DNA of 62,778 nucleotides from Pseudomonadota bacterium (GTDB taxonomy: Bacteria > Pseudomonadota > Gammaproteobacteria > Burkholderiales > SG8-39): the NCBI GenBank assembly GCA_025352885.1, contig JANXRZ010000248.1:1-62778 (forward strand), written 5' to 3'. The notes beneath the pieces were generated by a model, which was given only the letters and a program-made list of their open reading frames with translations, had not been told where the DNA came from and ran no database searches. Numbering within the stretch: position 1 is the first letter of the stretch; every line of letters begins with the position of its first letter. A program made the translations under genes and the position numbers. Below, piece by piece: positions 8,259-17,094 of this stretch.

Positions 8259-9364
8259 TAGAAAACGATCACGCCTCTTGCGTTCTTGCCCGACTGCATG
8301 TCGTCGAACGCCTGCGGCGCTTCGTCGATCGAATAGCGCTTGGTAATCAGCTCGTCGAGCTTGAGCTTCCCGGCCATGTATAGCCCGAGCATGCGCGGGT
8401 AATCGACGCGCGGCACGCAGGAGCCGAACATGCTGCCCTGCAGTGTCTTCTCCTCGAACACCATCGACGGCTGCTTGACCGAGATGACATCGCTGCCCCG
8501 CGCCACGCCGACGATCACCGCCTTGCCGCCGCGGCCGATGGCCTTGTACGCCGTGCCTGAGAGCTCGCCGTTGCCGACGCACTCGAACGCGTAGTCCGCG
8601 CCGCCGTTGGTGAGTTTCTTGAGTGCCTTGGTGGGGTCTTCGCCGATCTTCAACAGCAAGGTGTCGGTCGCGCCGAATTTCTTGGCGAATTCAAGCTTCG
8701 ATTCGACCGTGTCCACCGCGATGATCTGGCGCGCCCCGGAGATCGCCGCGCCCTGGATCGCATTGAGGCCCACGCCGCCGCAGCCGAACACGACCACGCT
8801 CGAGCCAGGCTCGACTTTCGCGGTATTGAACACGGCACCGACGCCGGTTGTGACCGCGCACCCGACCAGCGCAGCGCGATCGAGCGGAATCGCAGAGTCG
8901 ATCTTGACGACGTTCGCCTGGGAAAGCGTCGCGAATTCCGCCATCACGCCGCAGCCGGAAAAAATCCCCAGCGGCTTGCCGGCCGAATCATGAGTGCGCG
9001 TCGTGCCTTCGATCGGCGTCAGCAGCGCCTTGCCCTGCTCGACGCACAGCACCGGCCGCCCGCCCGAGCAGAAGCGGCACGTGCCGCACATGTAGATGAA
9101 GTTCGAGACCACATGGTCGCCGACCGCGAGGCCCGTGACGCCCTCGCCCACTTCGACGATTTCGCCGGCCGCCTCGTGACCGAGCACCAGCGGCGGTGGC
9201 AGGGGGATAGTCCCGTTGACCGCGGAGAGATCGGAATGGCACACGCCGCAGGCCGCCATCTTGACGGTGACTTCGCCCCGCTTGGGCCCGTCGACCGAGA
9301 TTTCCTCGACCACCACGGGCTTGTTCAACTCGCGATACAGGACTGCCTTGCCTTTGCGGGCCAT
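8258..9364 (-). CDS. Zinc-dependent alcohol dehydrogenase (MDR family)
   Basis: A 368-residue medium-chain dehydrogenase oxidising a primary alcohol with NAD. Catalytic zinc ligands are C42 (ACGVCHSD), H63-E64 (LGHEAAG) and C169 (ALVGCAV). The structural zinc site is C93, C96, C99 and C107 in MCGTCRFCSGGRPVLC. The Rossmann motif GCGGVG is at 194-199. It resembles class III and aryl/allyl-alcohol dehydrogenases more than sorbitol dehydrogenase. It is divergent from an aldehyde dehydrogenase gene 108 bases away, so alcohol and aldehyde oxidation are probably co-expressed. The stop codon lies within a palindrome. Confidence 0.93.
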   Translation of the reverse strand: MARKGKAVLYRELNKPVVVEEISVDGPKRGEVTVKMAACGVCHSDLSAVNGTIPLPPPLVLGHEAAGEIVEVGEGVTGLAVGDHVVSNFIYMCGTCRFCSGGRPVLCVEQGKALLTPIEGTTRTHDSAGKPLGIFSGCGVMAEFATLSQANVVKIDSAIPLDRAALVGCAVTTGVGAVFNTAKVEPGSSVVVFGCGGVGLNAIQGAAISGARQIIAVDTVESKLEFAKKFGATDTLLLKIGEDPTKALKKLTNGGADYAFECVGNGELSGTAYKAIGRGGKAVIVGVARGSDVISVKQPSMVFEEKTLQGSMFGSCVPRVDYPRMLGLYMAGKLKLDELITKRYSIDEAPQAFDDMQSGKNARGVIVF

Positions 9365-9472
9365 ACGCTTTTCTCCGAGTGAAACGCAGTGGTTGAACCC
9401 TGCTTTTATTAGATCGAGTATAGCCCGGACGCTGGTCTAAAATAGCCGCTTTCCCCAGTGCAGGAACGCGCC
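9365..9472. promoter_or_regulatory. Divergent promoter region between alcohol and aldehyde dehydrogenase genes
   Basis: This 108-base gap is richer in A/T than its surroundings. On the minus strand a TATACT box (9417-9422) could serve the alcohol dehydrogenase; on the plus strand TAAAAT (9438-9443) could serve the aldehyde dehydrogenase. Neither has a convincing -35 at 16-18 bases, so only the general assignment is supported. Confidence 0.4.
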
Positions 9473-10909
9473 ATGGCAAACCACGACAAGTTCTACATCA
9501 ACGGCCAGTGGGCCGTCCCGTCCACCAAGGACAAAATCGACGTGCACAACGCCGGGACCGGCGCGGTGATGGGCTCGGTACCCGCCGGTGCCGAGAAAGA
9601 CATGAACGCCGCGGTCGACGCAGCGCGCGCCGCGTTCGACAGCTGGTCGCAGACGCCGGCGGCCAAGCGCGCCGAGTATCTGGGCAAGATCTCCGCGGGC
9701 CTCAAGGCGCGTGTCGACGAACTCGCCAAGACCATTGCTCAGGAAGTGGGCATGCCGATCAAGATGGCCAACCGCATCCAGGCGAGCCTGCCGGTTGCCA
9801 CCTTCGGCAACTACGCGAAGATGGCCGGCGAATTCAAGTTCGAGGAGCAGGTCGGCAATTCGCTGGTGGTGCGCGATCCGGTCGGTGTGGTCGGCGCGAT
9901 CACGCCGTGGAACTATCCGCTCCACCAGATCGCCCTCAAGGTTGCGCCGGCTCTTGCGGCAGGCTGCACCGTGGTTCTCAAGCCCTCCGAAGTCGCGCCG
10001 TTCAACGCTTACATCCTCGCGGAAGTGATTCACGAAGCCGGCCTGCCCGCGGGCGTTTTCAACATGGTCACGGGCCTCGGCCCGGTGGTCGGCGAGGCCC
10101 TCGTGAAGCACCCGCAGGTCGATGCGGTTTCATTCACGGGCTCGACCCGCGCCGGCAAGCGCATCTCGGAACTCGCCGCGCAGACCGTCAAGCGCGTGAC
10201 GCTGGAGCTTGGCGGCAAGTCGGCCTCGGTGATCCTCGATGACGCGGACCTCGCCGCTGCGGTCAAAGGCACCGTGGGCAATTGCTACCTGAACTCCGGC
10301 CAGACCTGCACGGCGTTCACGCGGATGCTGGTGCCCGAGGGAAAGTACGAGGAAGCGAAGACCTTGGCCGCCGAAGCCGCCAAGGCCTACACGCCGGGCG
10401 ATCCGATGCTCGAGACGACGCGCCTTGGCCCACTGTCTTCGGCCGCACAGCTCGACCGCGTCCGCGGCTACATCAAGAAAGCGCAGGAGGAAGGCGCAGA
10501 ACTCGTGACCGGCGGCGCCGAAGCGCCTGACGGCTTCGAGGGTGAACTGCGTGGCGGCTACTTCGTCAAACCCACGATCTTCGGCAAGGTGGATCCAAAG
10601 TCGACGCTCGGCCAGGAAGAGGTTTTTGGGCCCGTCCTTTCGATCATCACCTACAAGGACGAGGAAGACGCAATCCGGATCGCGAACGACACGATCTACG
10701 GCCTGGCCGGCGGCGTGTGGTCGGCAGATGCGGGGCGCGCGCAGAAAGTCGCGCGACGCCTGCGCGCAGGGCAAATCGACATCAACGGCGGCCCGTTCAA
10801 CATGAACGCGCCGTTCGGCGGCTTCAAGCAGTCGGGCCACGGGCGTGAAGCGGGCGTGTACGGGCTCGAAGAGTTCCTCGAATACAAATCACTCCAACTG
10901 AAACCCTGA
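9473..10909 (+). CDS. NAD(P)-dependent aldehyde dehydrogenase
   Basis: A 478-residue aldehyde dehydrogenase converting an aldehyde to its carboxylic acid. Visible features are PWNYP with N147, the general base E245 in TLELGGKS, the catalytic C279 in NSGQTCTAF, and FTGSTRAGK in the cofactor domain. An ATG at 9473 with CAGGAA six bases upstream was chosen over a GTG at 9458. Together with the divergent alcohol dehydrogenase it forms an alcohol-to-acid module. An SDR gene follows after two bases, so the downstream three genes are probably one operon. The substrate is not determinable; terpenoid or aromatic alcohols fit the surroundings. Confidence 0.94.
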   Translation: MANHDKFYINGQWAVPSTKDKIDVHNAGTGAVMGSVPAGAEKDMNAAVDAARAAFDSWSQTPAAKRAEYLGKISAGLKARVDELAKTIAQEVGMPIKMANRIQASLPVATFGNYAKMAGEFKFEEQVGNSLVVRDPVGVVGAITPWNYPLHQIALKVAPALAAGCTVVLKPSEVAPFNAYILAEVIHEAGLPAGVFNMVTGLGPVVGEALVKHPQVDAVSFTGSTRAGKRISELAAQTVKRVTLELGGKSASVILDDADLAAAVKGTVGNCYLNSGQTCTAFTRMLVPEGKYEEAKTLAAEAAKAYTPGDPMLETTRLGPLSSAAQLDRVRGYIKKAQEEGAELVTGGAEAPDGFEGELRGGYFVKPTIFGKVDPKSTLGQEEVFGPVLSIITYKDEEDAIRIANDTIYGLAGGVWSADAGRAQKVARRLRAGQIDINGGPFNMNAPFGGFKQSGHGREAGVYGLEEFLEYKSLQLKP

Positions 10910-10911
10910 CC

Positions 10912-11688
10912 ATGGGTGTAAAGCAGCTGTTCGACCTCACCGGCCGCGTAGCCGTCGTCACGGGCGGCTCGCGCGGGCTCGGCCTGCAGATGGCCGAGGC
11001 GCTCGGCGAGATGGGTGCGAAGATCGCGATCACCGCGAGAAAGAAGGATGAACTCGAGGCCGCGGTCGCACACCTCAAAAAACTGGGCGTCGAGGCGACG
11101 CCTTACCCGAGCGACTTGGGCAAGCGCGAACAGGTCGAGCCGCTCGCTGCAGCGCTGCTGGCGAAATTCGGCAAGGTCGACATCCTCGTCAACAACGCCG
11201 GCGCAACGTGGGGCGCGCCGGCCGAGGACCATCCAATGGACGCCTGGGACAAGCTCGTCAACCTCAACCTGTCCGGGATGTTCCTGCTCTCGCAAATCCT
11301 CGCCAAGCGCTCGATGATCCCGGCCAAGTGGGGACGCATCATCAACATCGCGTCGGTCAACGGCCTGCAGGCAACCGACATGCGCTTGCTGAAGAACGCG
11401 GCCTACGTCGCCACCAAGCACGGCGTGGTCGGGCTCACCCGGCAACTGGCAACCGAGTGGGGCACGCACGGCATTACGGTAAATGCGATCTGCCCCGGGT
11501 TCTTTCCCTCCAGGATGACCAAGTCCACGCTCGACACGGCGGGCGAGTTCGTGAAGCAGGCCACGCCCACCGGGCGCCTCGGCGGGGACGAAGACCTCAA
11601 GGGCCTGACGGTTTTGCTCGCCTCGGAAGCCTCGCGGCATATCACCGGCCAGGCAATCGCAGTAGACGGGGGCTCGACCATCATATGA
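10912..11688 (+). CDS. SDR-family oxidoreductase
   Basis: A 258-residue classical short-chain dehydrogenase/reductase. The cofactor site is VVTGGSRGLG near residue 15, the structural motif is NNAG, and the active site is a Ser in INIASVNG with YVATK giving the Tyr-x3-Lys pair. The end ([14 protein letters not shown]) is typical of the gluconate 5-dehydrogenase-like and FabG-like group. It starts two bases after the aldehyde dehydrogenase stop and overlaps the thioesterase by ATGA, so it belongs to the same operon. It could act on a hydroxyacyl-CoA or a cyclic alcohol. Confidence 0.92.
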   Translation: MGVKQLFDLTGRVAVVTGGSRGLGLQMAEALGEMGAKIAITARKKDELEAAVAHLKKLGVEATPYPSDLGKREQVEPLAAALLAKFGKVDILVNNAGATWGAPAEDHPMDAWDKLVNLNLSGMFLLSQILAKRSMIPAKWGRIINIASVNGLQATDMRLLKNAAYVATKHGVVGLTRQLATEWGTHGITVNAICPGFFPSRMTKSTLDTAGEFVKQATPTGRLGGDEDLKGLTVLLASEASRHITGQAIAVDGGSTII

Positions 11689-12104
11689 ACGCGGCGGACA
11701 AGAACGCCGAATTCGCCCGCGACTTCCAGAAAAAGATCCCGTTCGTCGGGCATCTCGGCATCGAGGTGGACTCGATCGGCGACGGGCAGGCGATGCTCTC
11801 GGTCAAGCTGCAGCCGGATTTCACGAACAGCTTCGGCTCGGCGCATGGCGGCCTCATCATGTCGCTCATGGACGTCGCCCTGTGCACGGCGGCGCGCAGC
11901 CAGCATCCGGATTCCATAGGCGTGATCACGATCGACCTCAGCATCCAGTTCATCGGCGTGGGCAAGGGGACGCTGGTAGCAGACGCGCGGGTGATGAAGC
12001 CCGGCCGCAATACGGTGTTCACCGAAGGCGAGATCCGCAACGAAGACGGATCGCTCGTGGCCAAGGCAATCGCCACGGTAAGAGTCAGGGTCGCCGAGAA
12101 GTAG
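11685..12104 (+). CDS. PaaI-type hotdog-fold acyl-CoA thioesterase
   Basis: A 139-residue hotdog-fold thioesterase hydrolysing acyl-CoA. The family hallmark is the HGG motif in SFGSAHGGLIMSLMD, where the helix begins and a downstream Asp sits at D75 or so. The ATG overlaps the SDR stop by ATGA, fixing the start. Such enzymes release CoA from stalled aromatic or branched acyl-CoA intermediates. Another PaaI-type gene, not closely similar, closes the carboxylase operon at 33748. Confidence 0.9.
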   Translation: MNAADKNAEFARDFQKKIPFVGHLGIEVDSIGDGQAMLSVKLQPDFTNSFGSAHGGLIMSLMDVALCTAARSQHPDSIGVITIDLSIQFIGVGKGTLVADARVMKPGRNTVFTEGEIRNEDGSLVAKAIATVRVRVAEK

Positions 12105-12162
12105 CAATGTATTCGTAGTTCGGGGATGGTCCGGTCGTTCGCGATGAGAAGGGGGGCGTGCG

Positions 12163-13986
12163 ATGAGCGATGCAACGAACAGCGGGATCCGCAACGGCAT
12201 TCTCAGGCAGCGCCTCGCCGCGATCCTCGTGGCCGATGTGGCCGGGTATACGCGGCTCATGGCGGCAGACGAGCACGAAACCGTGGCTGCGCTCGACCAT
12301 GCGCGGACCATCATCCGCACGCATGTCGACGCGAATTTCGGCCGGGTCATCGACATGGCCGGCGATTCGGCGCTTGTCCTCTTCGAGACCGCCACCGGCG
12401 CGGTACAGGCGGCCCTTGCGATCCAGAAAGACACTACCGAAGCCTCCGCGGACCTGCCTGAAGAACGACGCATGCGCTTTCGCATCGGCGTCCACCTCGG
12501 CGACGTGATCGTCAAGCCAGACGGCTCCATTTACGGCGATGGGGTGAACATCGCAGCGCGGCTGGAGGCCCTCGCGCAGCCCGGCGGCATCATGATTTCG
12601 GACGGCGTGCGTGGCGCGGTGCGCGGCAAGGTCGCGGGCAACTTCGTCGACCAGGGCGAGCAGCAGGTCAAGAACATCGACCACCCGGTGCGTGCCTACG
12701 CCCTCGTTCCCGGCGGCGGGGCGAAGCCTGCGCCTGCGGCCCCAGCGCCGATCCCCCTTGCATTGCCGGACCGCCCTTCGATCGCAGTCCTGCCGTTCGC
12801 CAACATCAGCCGCGATCCCGAGCAGGACTACTTCGCCGACGGCATGGTCGAGGACATCATCACTGAGCTCTCGCGCTTCCAGCGCCTCTTCGTCATCGCG
12901 CGCAATACCTCGTTTACCTACAAGGGACGCAGCGTCGACGTGAAGAAGGTCGCGCAAGAGCTCGGCGTGCATTTCGTGCTCGAGGGCAGCGTGCGCAAGG
13001 CCGGCGACCGCGTGCGCATCACGGCGCAGCTGATCAACGGCGACACCGGCCAGCACGTGTGGGCCGAGCGCTACGAGGACGTGCTGAGCGACGTCTTCGA
13101 CCTGCAGGAGCGCATCACGCACCAGGTGGTGGCCAGCATGGTGCCGCAGATCGAATCCGAGGAAATGCGCCTGCTCGAGCGGGGCAAGCGCCGGTACTCG
13201 GAGGCCGACGACATTGCCTGGCGGGCAGTCAAGACGCTGGCCGACGGCGAGTTCCAGGGGCGGCCGGCGCTCGTGGACGAAGCGATCCGCCTATCCGACC
13301 AGTCCATCGCGAAGAACCCCGCGTGCCAGCAGGCCTGGGCGGCCTTGGCGTCCGCGCACAGCTGGCGGGTCTTCCTCGCCTGGACGCACGACCGCAAAGC
13401 GGACCTTGCGGCGGCCAGGCACGCCGCTGACGAGCTCATGCAGCTTGCGCCGAACGACAGCCGCTCGTACTACCTGCGCGGCGTCGTCGAGTCGCTCACC
13501 GGCGAGTTCGCGGCGAGCGTGGCGGACCTTCGCAAGGCGCAGGCCCTGAACCCGAACGATGCCCCGCCGCAATTCTTCCTCTCGCAGCTCGAGGCCTCCG
13601 ATGGGCAGGTGGAGCGCGCCAAGGCGCTCGCGGTGCAGGCGACGCGCCTGTCGCCCAAGGACCGCTGGGTCAGCACCGCGCACCTGGCGATGGCGATCTG
13701 CGCCTTCATCGAGAACGACCAGCAGGCGCTGCACGACTGGTCGGCGCTCGCGATCCAGAGCCAGCCTTCGCATCCCTTCCGCCGGGTGCTGATGATCGCC
13801 TATGCCGCGCAGGTCGGCGACCTTTCGCTGCTCCATTCGAACATCGAGAAGCTGCAGTCCTTCGCCCCCGATTTCATCCCGAGCCTTTTCAGCGGCGACA
13901 GCGTGCCGCTGCGCAGGCGCACGGACATGGACGCGCTCCTCGGCATCCTGAGCAAAGCCGGGCTGCGCGGGCAGGCGCTGCGCTAG
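12163..13986 (+). CDS. Class III adenylate/guanylate cyclase with TolB/FlgO-like and TPR domains
   Basis: A 607-residue multidomain protein. Residues 18-183 form a class III nucleotide cyclase catalytic domain: metal-binding aspartates D25 (LVADVAGYT) and D68 (MAGDSALVLF), plus the transition-state pair N129 and R133 in GVNIAARLE. After a Pro/Ala-rich linker (185-202) residues 205-330 carry the SIAVLPFANIS and VLEGSVRK motifs of the FlgO/TolB-like domain often fused to such cyclases. The rest (about 350-600) is helical with TPR-like repeats. No membrane segment is evident. It probably makes cAMP in response to a bound partner; no effector is identifiable here. It follows the thioesterase by 58 bases. 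Confidence 0.9.
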   Translation: MSDATNSGIRNGILRQRLAAILVADVAGYTRLMAADEHETVAALDHARTIIRTHVDANFGRVIDMAGDSALVLFETATGAVQAALAIQKDTTEASADLPEERRMRFRIGVHLGDVIVKPDGSIYGDGVNIAARLEALAQPGGIMISDGVRGAVRGKVAGNFVDQGEQQVKNIDHPVRAYALVPGGGAKPAPAAPAPIPLALPDRPSIAVLPFANISRDPEQDYFADGMVEDIITELSRFQRLFVIARNTSFTYKGRSVDVKKVAQELGVHFVLEGSVRKAGDRVRITAQLINGDTGQHVWAERYEDVLSDVFDLQERITHQVVASMVPQIESEEMRLLERGKRRYSEADDIAWRAVKTLADGEFQGRPALVDEAIRLSDQSIAKNPACQQAWAALASAHSWRVFLAWTHDRKADLAAARHAADELMQLAPNDSRSYYLRGVVESLTGEFAASVADLRKAQALNPNDAPPQFFLSQLEASDGQVERAKALAVQATRLSPKDRWVSTAHLAMAICAFIENDQQALHDWSALAIQSQPSHPFRRVLMIAYAAQVGDLSLLHSNIEKLQSFAPDFIPSLFSGDSVPLRRRTDMDALLGILSKAGLRGQALR

Positions 13987-13992
13987 GGGCGG

Positions 13993-15450
13993 TCAGGCCC
14001 GCCGGCCTGCGAATTCCAGGGTGCCGTCGTCGATGCGCCCATAGCGCAAGGTGAGGATGTCCCTCGCGTAATTCTGAGGCATGCGCCACGGTGCCTTGGC
14101 GCCCTGCTTGGGAAATTTGTGCAGCGTGCGCTGCACGTACCCCGAAGAGAAATCGACCCACGGCGCGGCCTGCATCGCCGGATCCTCGAGCCGCGGCGTG
14201 CACTGGACATAGCCGTTCTTGCGCATGTGATTGAGCAGCCGGCAGACGTACTCGCAGGTGAGGTCGCACTTGAGCGTCCACGACGCATTCGTGTAGCCGA
14301 AGGAGGAGGCGAGGTTGGGCACGCCGCTGTACATGAGGCCCTTGTAGTTGAAGGTCTTCGCGGGATCGACCGGTGCCCCGTCGACGCTGAGCCGCAGCCC
14401 CGCGAGCACTTCGAGGTTCAGTCCCGTCGCCGTGACGACGAGGTCGGCCTCGAGTTCTTCGCCTGACTTGAGCCGGATGCCCTTCTCGGTGAAGCGTTCA
14501 ATTTGGTCGGTTACGACCGAAGCCTTCTTCCCTCGAAGGGCGAGGAAAAGGTCGGCATCGGGCACGAGGCACAGGCGCTGCTCCCAGGGGTTGTAGCGAG
14601 GCGTGAAATGCCGGTCGACGTCGTAGTCGGGGCCGAGGTACGCGCGCACCCCGCCGAGGATCAGGCCCTTTGCCTTGGCGGGCTTTCGCCTGCACAGGTT
14701 GAAAAAGTACATCTGCAGCAGCACTCGCTTCCAACGCGCAAGTGCGTACGCGACCGTCGCCGGGAAATGCCGGCGCAGCCAGTTCGCCTGCGCGTCCTCC
14801 GAGGGCCGCGCAACGACGTAGGTCGGTGAGCGCTGGAGCATGGTCACGTGCGCGGCCGTCTTCGCCATCTCCGGCACCAGCGTCACGGCGGTTGCGCCGC
14901 TGCCGATCACCACGACACGTTTTCCCGCGTAGTCGATGTCTTCCGTCCAGTTCTGCGGATGCACCACCCGTCCGCGGAACGTTTCGATGCCCGGAAAGTC
15001 CGGCGTGTAGCCGGCGGCGTAGCTGTAATAGCCGCCGCAAACGAAGAGGAAATTGCAGGTGAACGAGACCGGCTCTTTGGCATCGCCCCGCTCGGCTTGC
15101 ACCGTCCAGCGCGCCTCGGCGGAGGACCAAGCCGCAGCCTTGGCCTGGTGCCGGAAGCGAACAGCCTCCTCCACGCCATGCTCCTTGGCGGTGTCCTTCA
15201 CGTACCTGAGGATAGAGGGCCCATCGGCGATCGCCTTTGCTTCCTCCCAAGGCTTGAAGGCGTACCCGAGCGTGTACATGTCCGAGTCGGACCGGATGCC
15301 TGGGTACCGGAAGAGATCCCACGTACCGCCGATGCTGTCGCGCCCTTCGAGAATCGCGTAGGTGCGCTCCGGCGAGCGCTTCTGCAGGTGCACGGCCGCG
15401 CCGATCCCCGAGATACCGGCGCCGATGATGAGGACATCGAAGTGCTCCAT
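13993..15450 (-). CDS. Flavin monooxygenase, Baeyer-Villiger type
   Basis: A 485-residue FAD/NADPH monooxygenase. It begins with the FAD site GAGISGIG, has the second Rossmann motif GSGATA, and between them the Baeyer-Villiger fingerprint FxGxxxHxxxW as FRGRVVHPQNW. Such enzymes insert oxygen next to a ketone carbonyl or oxidise heteroatoms. The start MEHFDVL was chosen because its ATG shares one base with the upstream stop (TGATG) and precedes the FAD motif directly. It is the second gene of a two-monooxygenase operon, and may convert a ketone made by the neighbouring dehydrogenases to an ester. The stop lies 6 bases from the convergent cyclase gene. Confidence 0.9.
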   Translation of the reverse strand: MEHFDVLIIGAGISGIGAAVHLQKRSPERTYAILEGRDSIGGTWDLFRYPGIRSDSDMYTLGYAFKPWEEAKAIADGPSILRYVKDTAKEHGVEEAVRFRHQAKAAAWSSAEARWTVQAERGDAKEPVSFTCNFLFVCGGYYSYAAGYTPDFPGIETFRGRVVHPQNWTEDIDYAGKRVVVIGSGATAVTLVPEMAKTAAHVTMLQRSPTYVVARPSEDAQANWLRRHFPATVAYALARWKRVLLQMYFFNLCRRKPAKAKGLILGGVRAYLGPDYDVDRHFTPRYNPWEQRLCLVPDADLFLALRGKKASVVTDQIERFTEKGIRLKSGEELEADLVVTATGLNLEVLAGLRLSVDGAPVDPAKTFNYKGLMYSGVPNLASSFGYTNASWTLKCDLTCEYVCRLLNHMRKNGYVQCTPRLEDPAMQAAPWVDFSSGYVQRTLHKFPKQGAKAPWRMPQNYARDILTLRYGRIDDGTLEFAGRRA

Positions 15451-17036
15451 CACGTTTCCTTTAGCTCGAGTAACCGCAGCGTGTCCGAGAGGTAGCGTTC
15501 GATTTCGCCCGCCTGCGGCCGGACGCCGCACAAGCCGATGTGCCCGTCGGGGCGCACGAGATAGAAGGATGGCTTTGGAATTTTCGCGCTCGCAAGTCCT
15601 GCATCGTTAGCCGGGCTGGCCGGGACCGCGAGGCTGTGCAGCGACTGGCCAGCCACGCCAGCCAACTTCGGCGCGGCCTGGCCGAACAGGAACAATGTGA
15701 AGCGAAGGTCGTCGGGCTCGCGAAACAAGTCCTTCATCACGCCGCCGGGCTCCAGCACCAGCCGAAGCCACGGAAAGCGGTCACCGGCTCGGGGCGCTTC
15801 GGCGGGCAGGCCGTCGAGCGTTTGGGAAAGCGGGCCGTCCCGGTATTCGATCGCAGTCTGGGAGACGACGCCGAAAGCGAAGCGCTGGACGCTTTTGCGA
15901 CCCATCGCGAAGGCGGCCATGCGAGCGAGGACCTGCGTGCGCAGCAACCCCGCAATCCAGTTGTCCGCGACGATCAGCGTGAAAGCGCGGTCGGTCGTGT
16001 CCAGCAGGCGCCGCGCGACCGGGATGCGCTCGGCCTCATAAGAATCGAGCAGTGCCGGATCCGCCTTGTCTTCGACCACGAGCGCTAACTTCCACGCAAG
16101 GTTGTACGCATCCTGCAGGCCGGTGTTCATGCCCTGCGCGCCCACCGGACTGTGGATGTGCGCAGCATCCCCAAGGAGAAAGCAGCGGCGCTCGCGGAAC
16201 CGCGCGGCGCTCCGATGGTGGATCCGGTAGGTGGAGAACCACGTGCAGCTCTTGAAGTCGAGGCCCGCCCCGGCTTCACTGCGCAGCGAAGGCCGCACCG
16301 ACTCGAAGGTCGCCTGCCCGTCCGTCGGCACGCCGGCCGGGAGAATGCCGACGATGCGCCAGTGATCCTTTCCGCGCATCGGGAAAAACAGGTGGAAGCC
16401 CTCGCGCCATAAATAGACGTTCACCTCGTCCGGCACCATCGAGCCGGTGACCTCCGTGTCGGCCACGAAGAATGCGTGCTCGTAGGGCGCGCCGGGGAAG
16501 TCGATGCCGCAGGCTTTGCGCACGGCGCTGTGCGCGCCATCGCAGCCGCCGACCCAGGTGGCAGTCACCTCACGCGTCGGCCCGTCGGCTTGCCGCAGCG
16601 TAGCGACGACGGAGTCCGGCTTCTGTTCGAGCGAGACGAGCTCGGTGTCCCACTGCACGGCGAGACCCCAGTCGCCCAGCCGCTCGCCCATGATGCGTTC
16701 GTTGTCGTCCTGTCCCAGGATCAGGATGTAGGGATAGGGTGTGACGCGCTGCCCGGCTTCGCCCAATGGAATGCGCGCCCTTTTCCGGGCGTCGGACCAG
16801 ATGTTGGCGCCGGTGGCGATCTTGCCGAGCTCGAGTGCCCGGTCGACGATCCCCAGCCGCGCATAGATCTCGAGCGTGCGTGCCTGCACGCCGAGCGCTC
16901 GCGTTTCACGGGCCGGACCCGCATGCCGGTCGATGATCATTGCCCGAACGCCGCGCCGGCCAAGCTGGTTGGCGAGCATGAGGCCGGTGGGGCCGGCGCC
17001 CACGATCAGGACATCGGTGTCTGTCGTTTTTCCCAT
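15450..17036 (-). CDS. FAD-dependent aromatic hydroxylase-type monooxygenase
   Basis: A 528-residue flavoprotein of the p-hydroxybenzoate hydroxylase superfamily, close to the MhpA/PheA/TfdB group in length and C-terminal extension. Motifs in order are GAGPTGLMLA (FAD), the DG motif GGCDGAHSAVRK, and the GD motif LLGDAAHIHSPVGAQGMN. It would hydroxylate a phenolic or enolic substrate with NAD(P)H and oxygen. The chosen ATG is at 17036; a TTG at 17048 is an alternative with AAAGG upstream. Its stop overlaps the next monooxygenase gene (TGATG). An A/T-rich regulatory-looking stretch precedes it. Confidence 0.9.
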   Translation of the reverse strand: MGKTTDTDVLIVGAGPTGLMLANQLGRRGVRAMIIDRHAGPARETRALGVQARTLEIYARLGIVDRALELGKIATGANIWSDARKRARIPLGEAGQRVTPYPYILILGQDDNERIMGERLGDWGLAVQWDTELVSLEQKPDSVVATLRQADGPTREVTATWVGGCDGAHSAVRKACGIDFPGAPYEHAFFVADTEVTGSMVPDEVNVYLWREGFHLFFPMRGKDHWRIVGILPAGVPTDGQATFESVRPSLRSEAGAGLDFKSCTWFSTYRIHHRSAARFRERRCFLLGDAAHIHSPVGAQGMNTGLQDAYNLAWKLALVVEDKADPALLDSYEAERIPVARRLLDTTDRAFTLIVADNWIAGLLRTQVLARMAAFAMGRKSVQRFAFGVVSQTAIEYRDGPLSQTLDGLPAEAPRAGDRFPWLRLVLEPGGVMKDLFREPDDLRFTLFLFGQAAPKLAGVAGQSLHSLAVPASPANDAGLASAKIPKPSFYLVRPDGHIGLCGVRPQAGEIERYLSDTLRLLELKET

Positions 17037-17039
17037 TTT

Positions 17040-17087
17040 GGCAATCAAATTGCCTTTATGGCCGCATGATTGTTATATATACACAAT
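17040..17087 (-). promoter_or_regulatory. A/T-rich promoter/operator upstream of the two monooxygenase genes
   Basis: Two inverted repeats sit in this 58-base gap, which is strikingly A/T-rich against GC-rich flanks. GGCAAT-CAA-ATTGCC (17040-17054) is a perfect 6-bp repeat directly before the ATG. ATTGT-N9-ACAAT (17069-17087) encloses TATATA and resembles an operator overlapping a -10 box. No regulator gene is adjacent. Confidence 0.5.
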
Positions 17088-17094
17088 AATAAGT

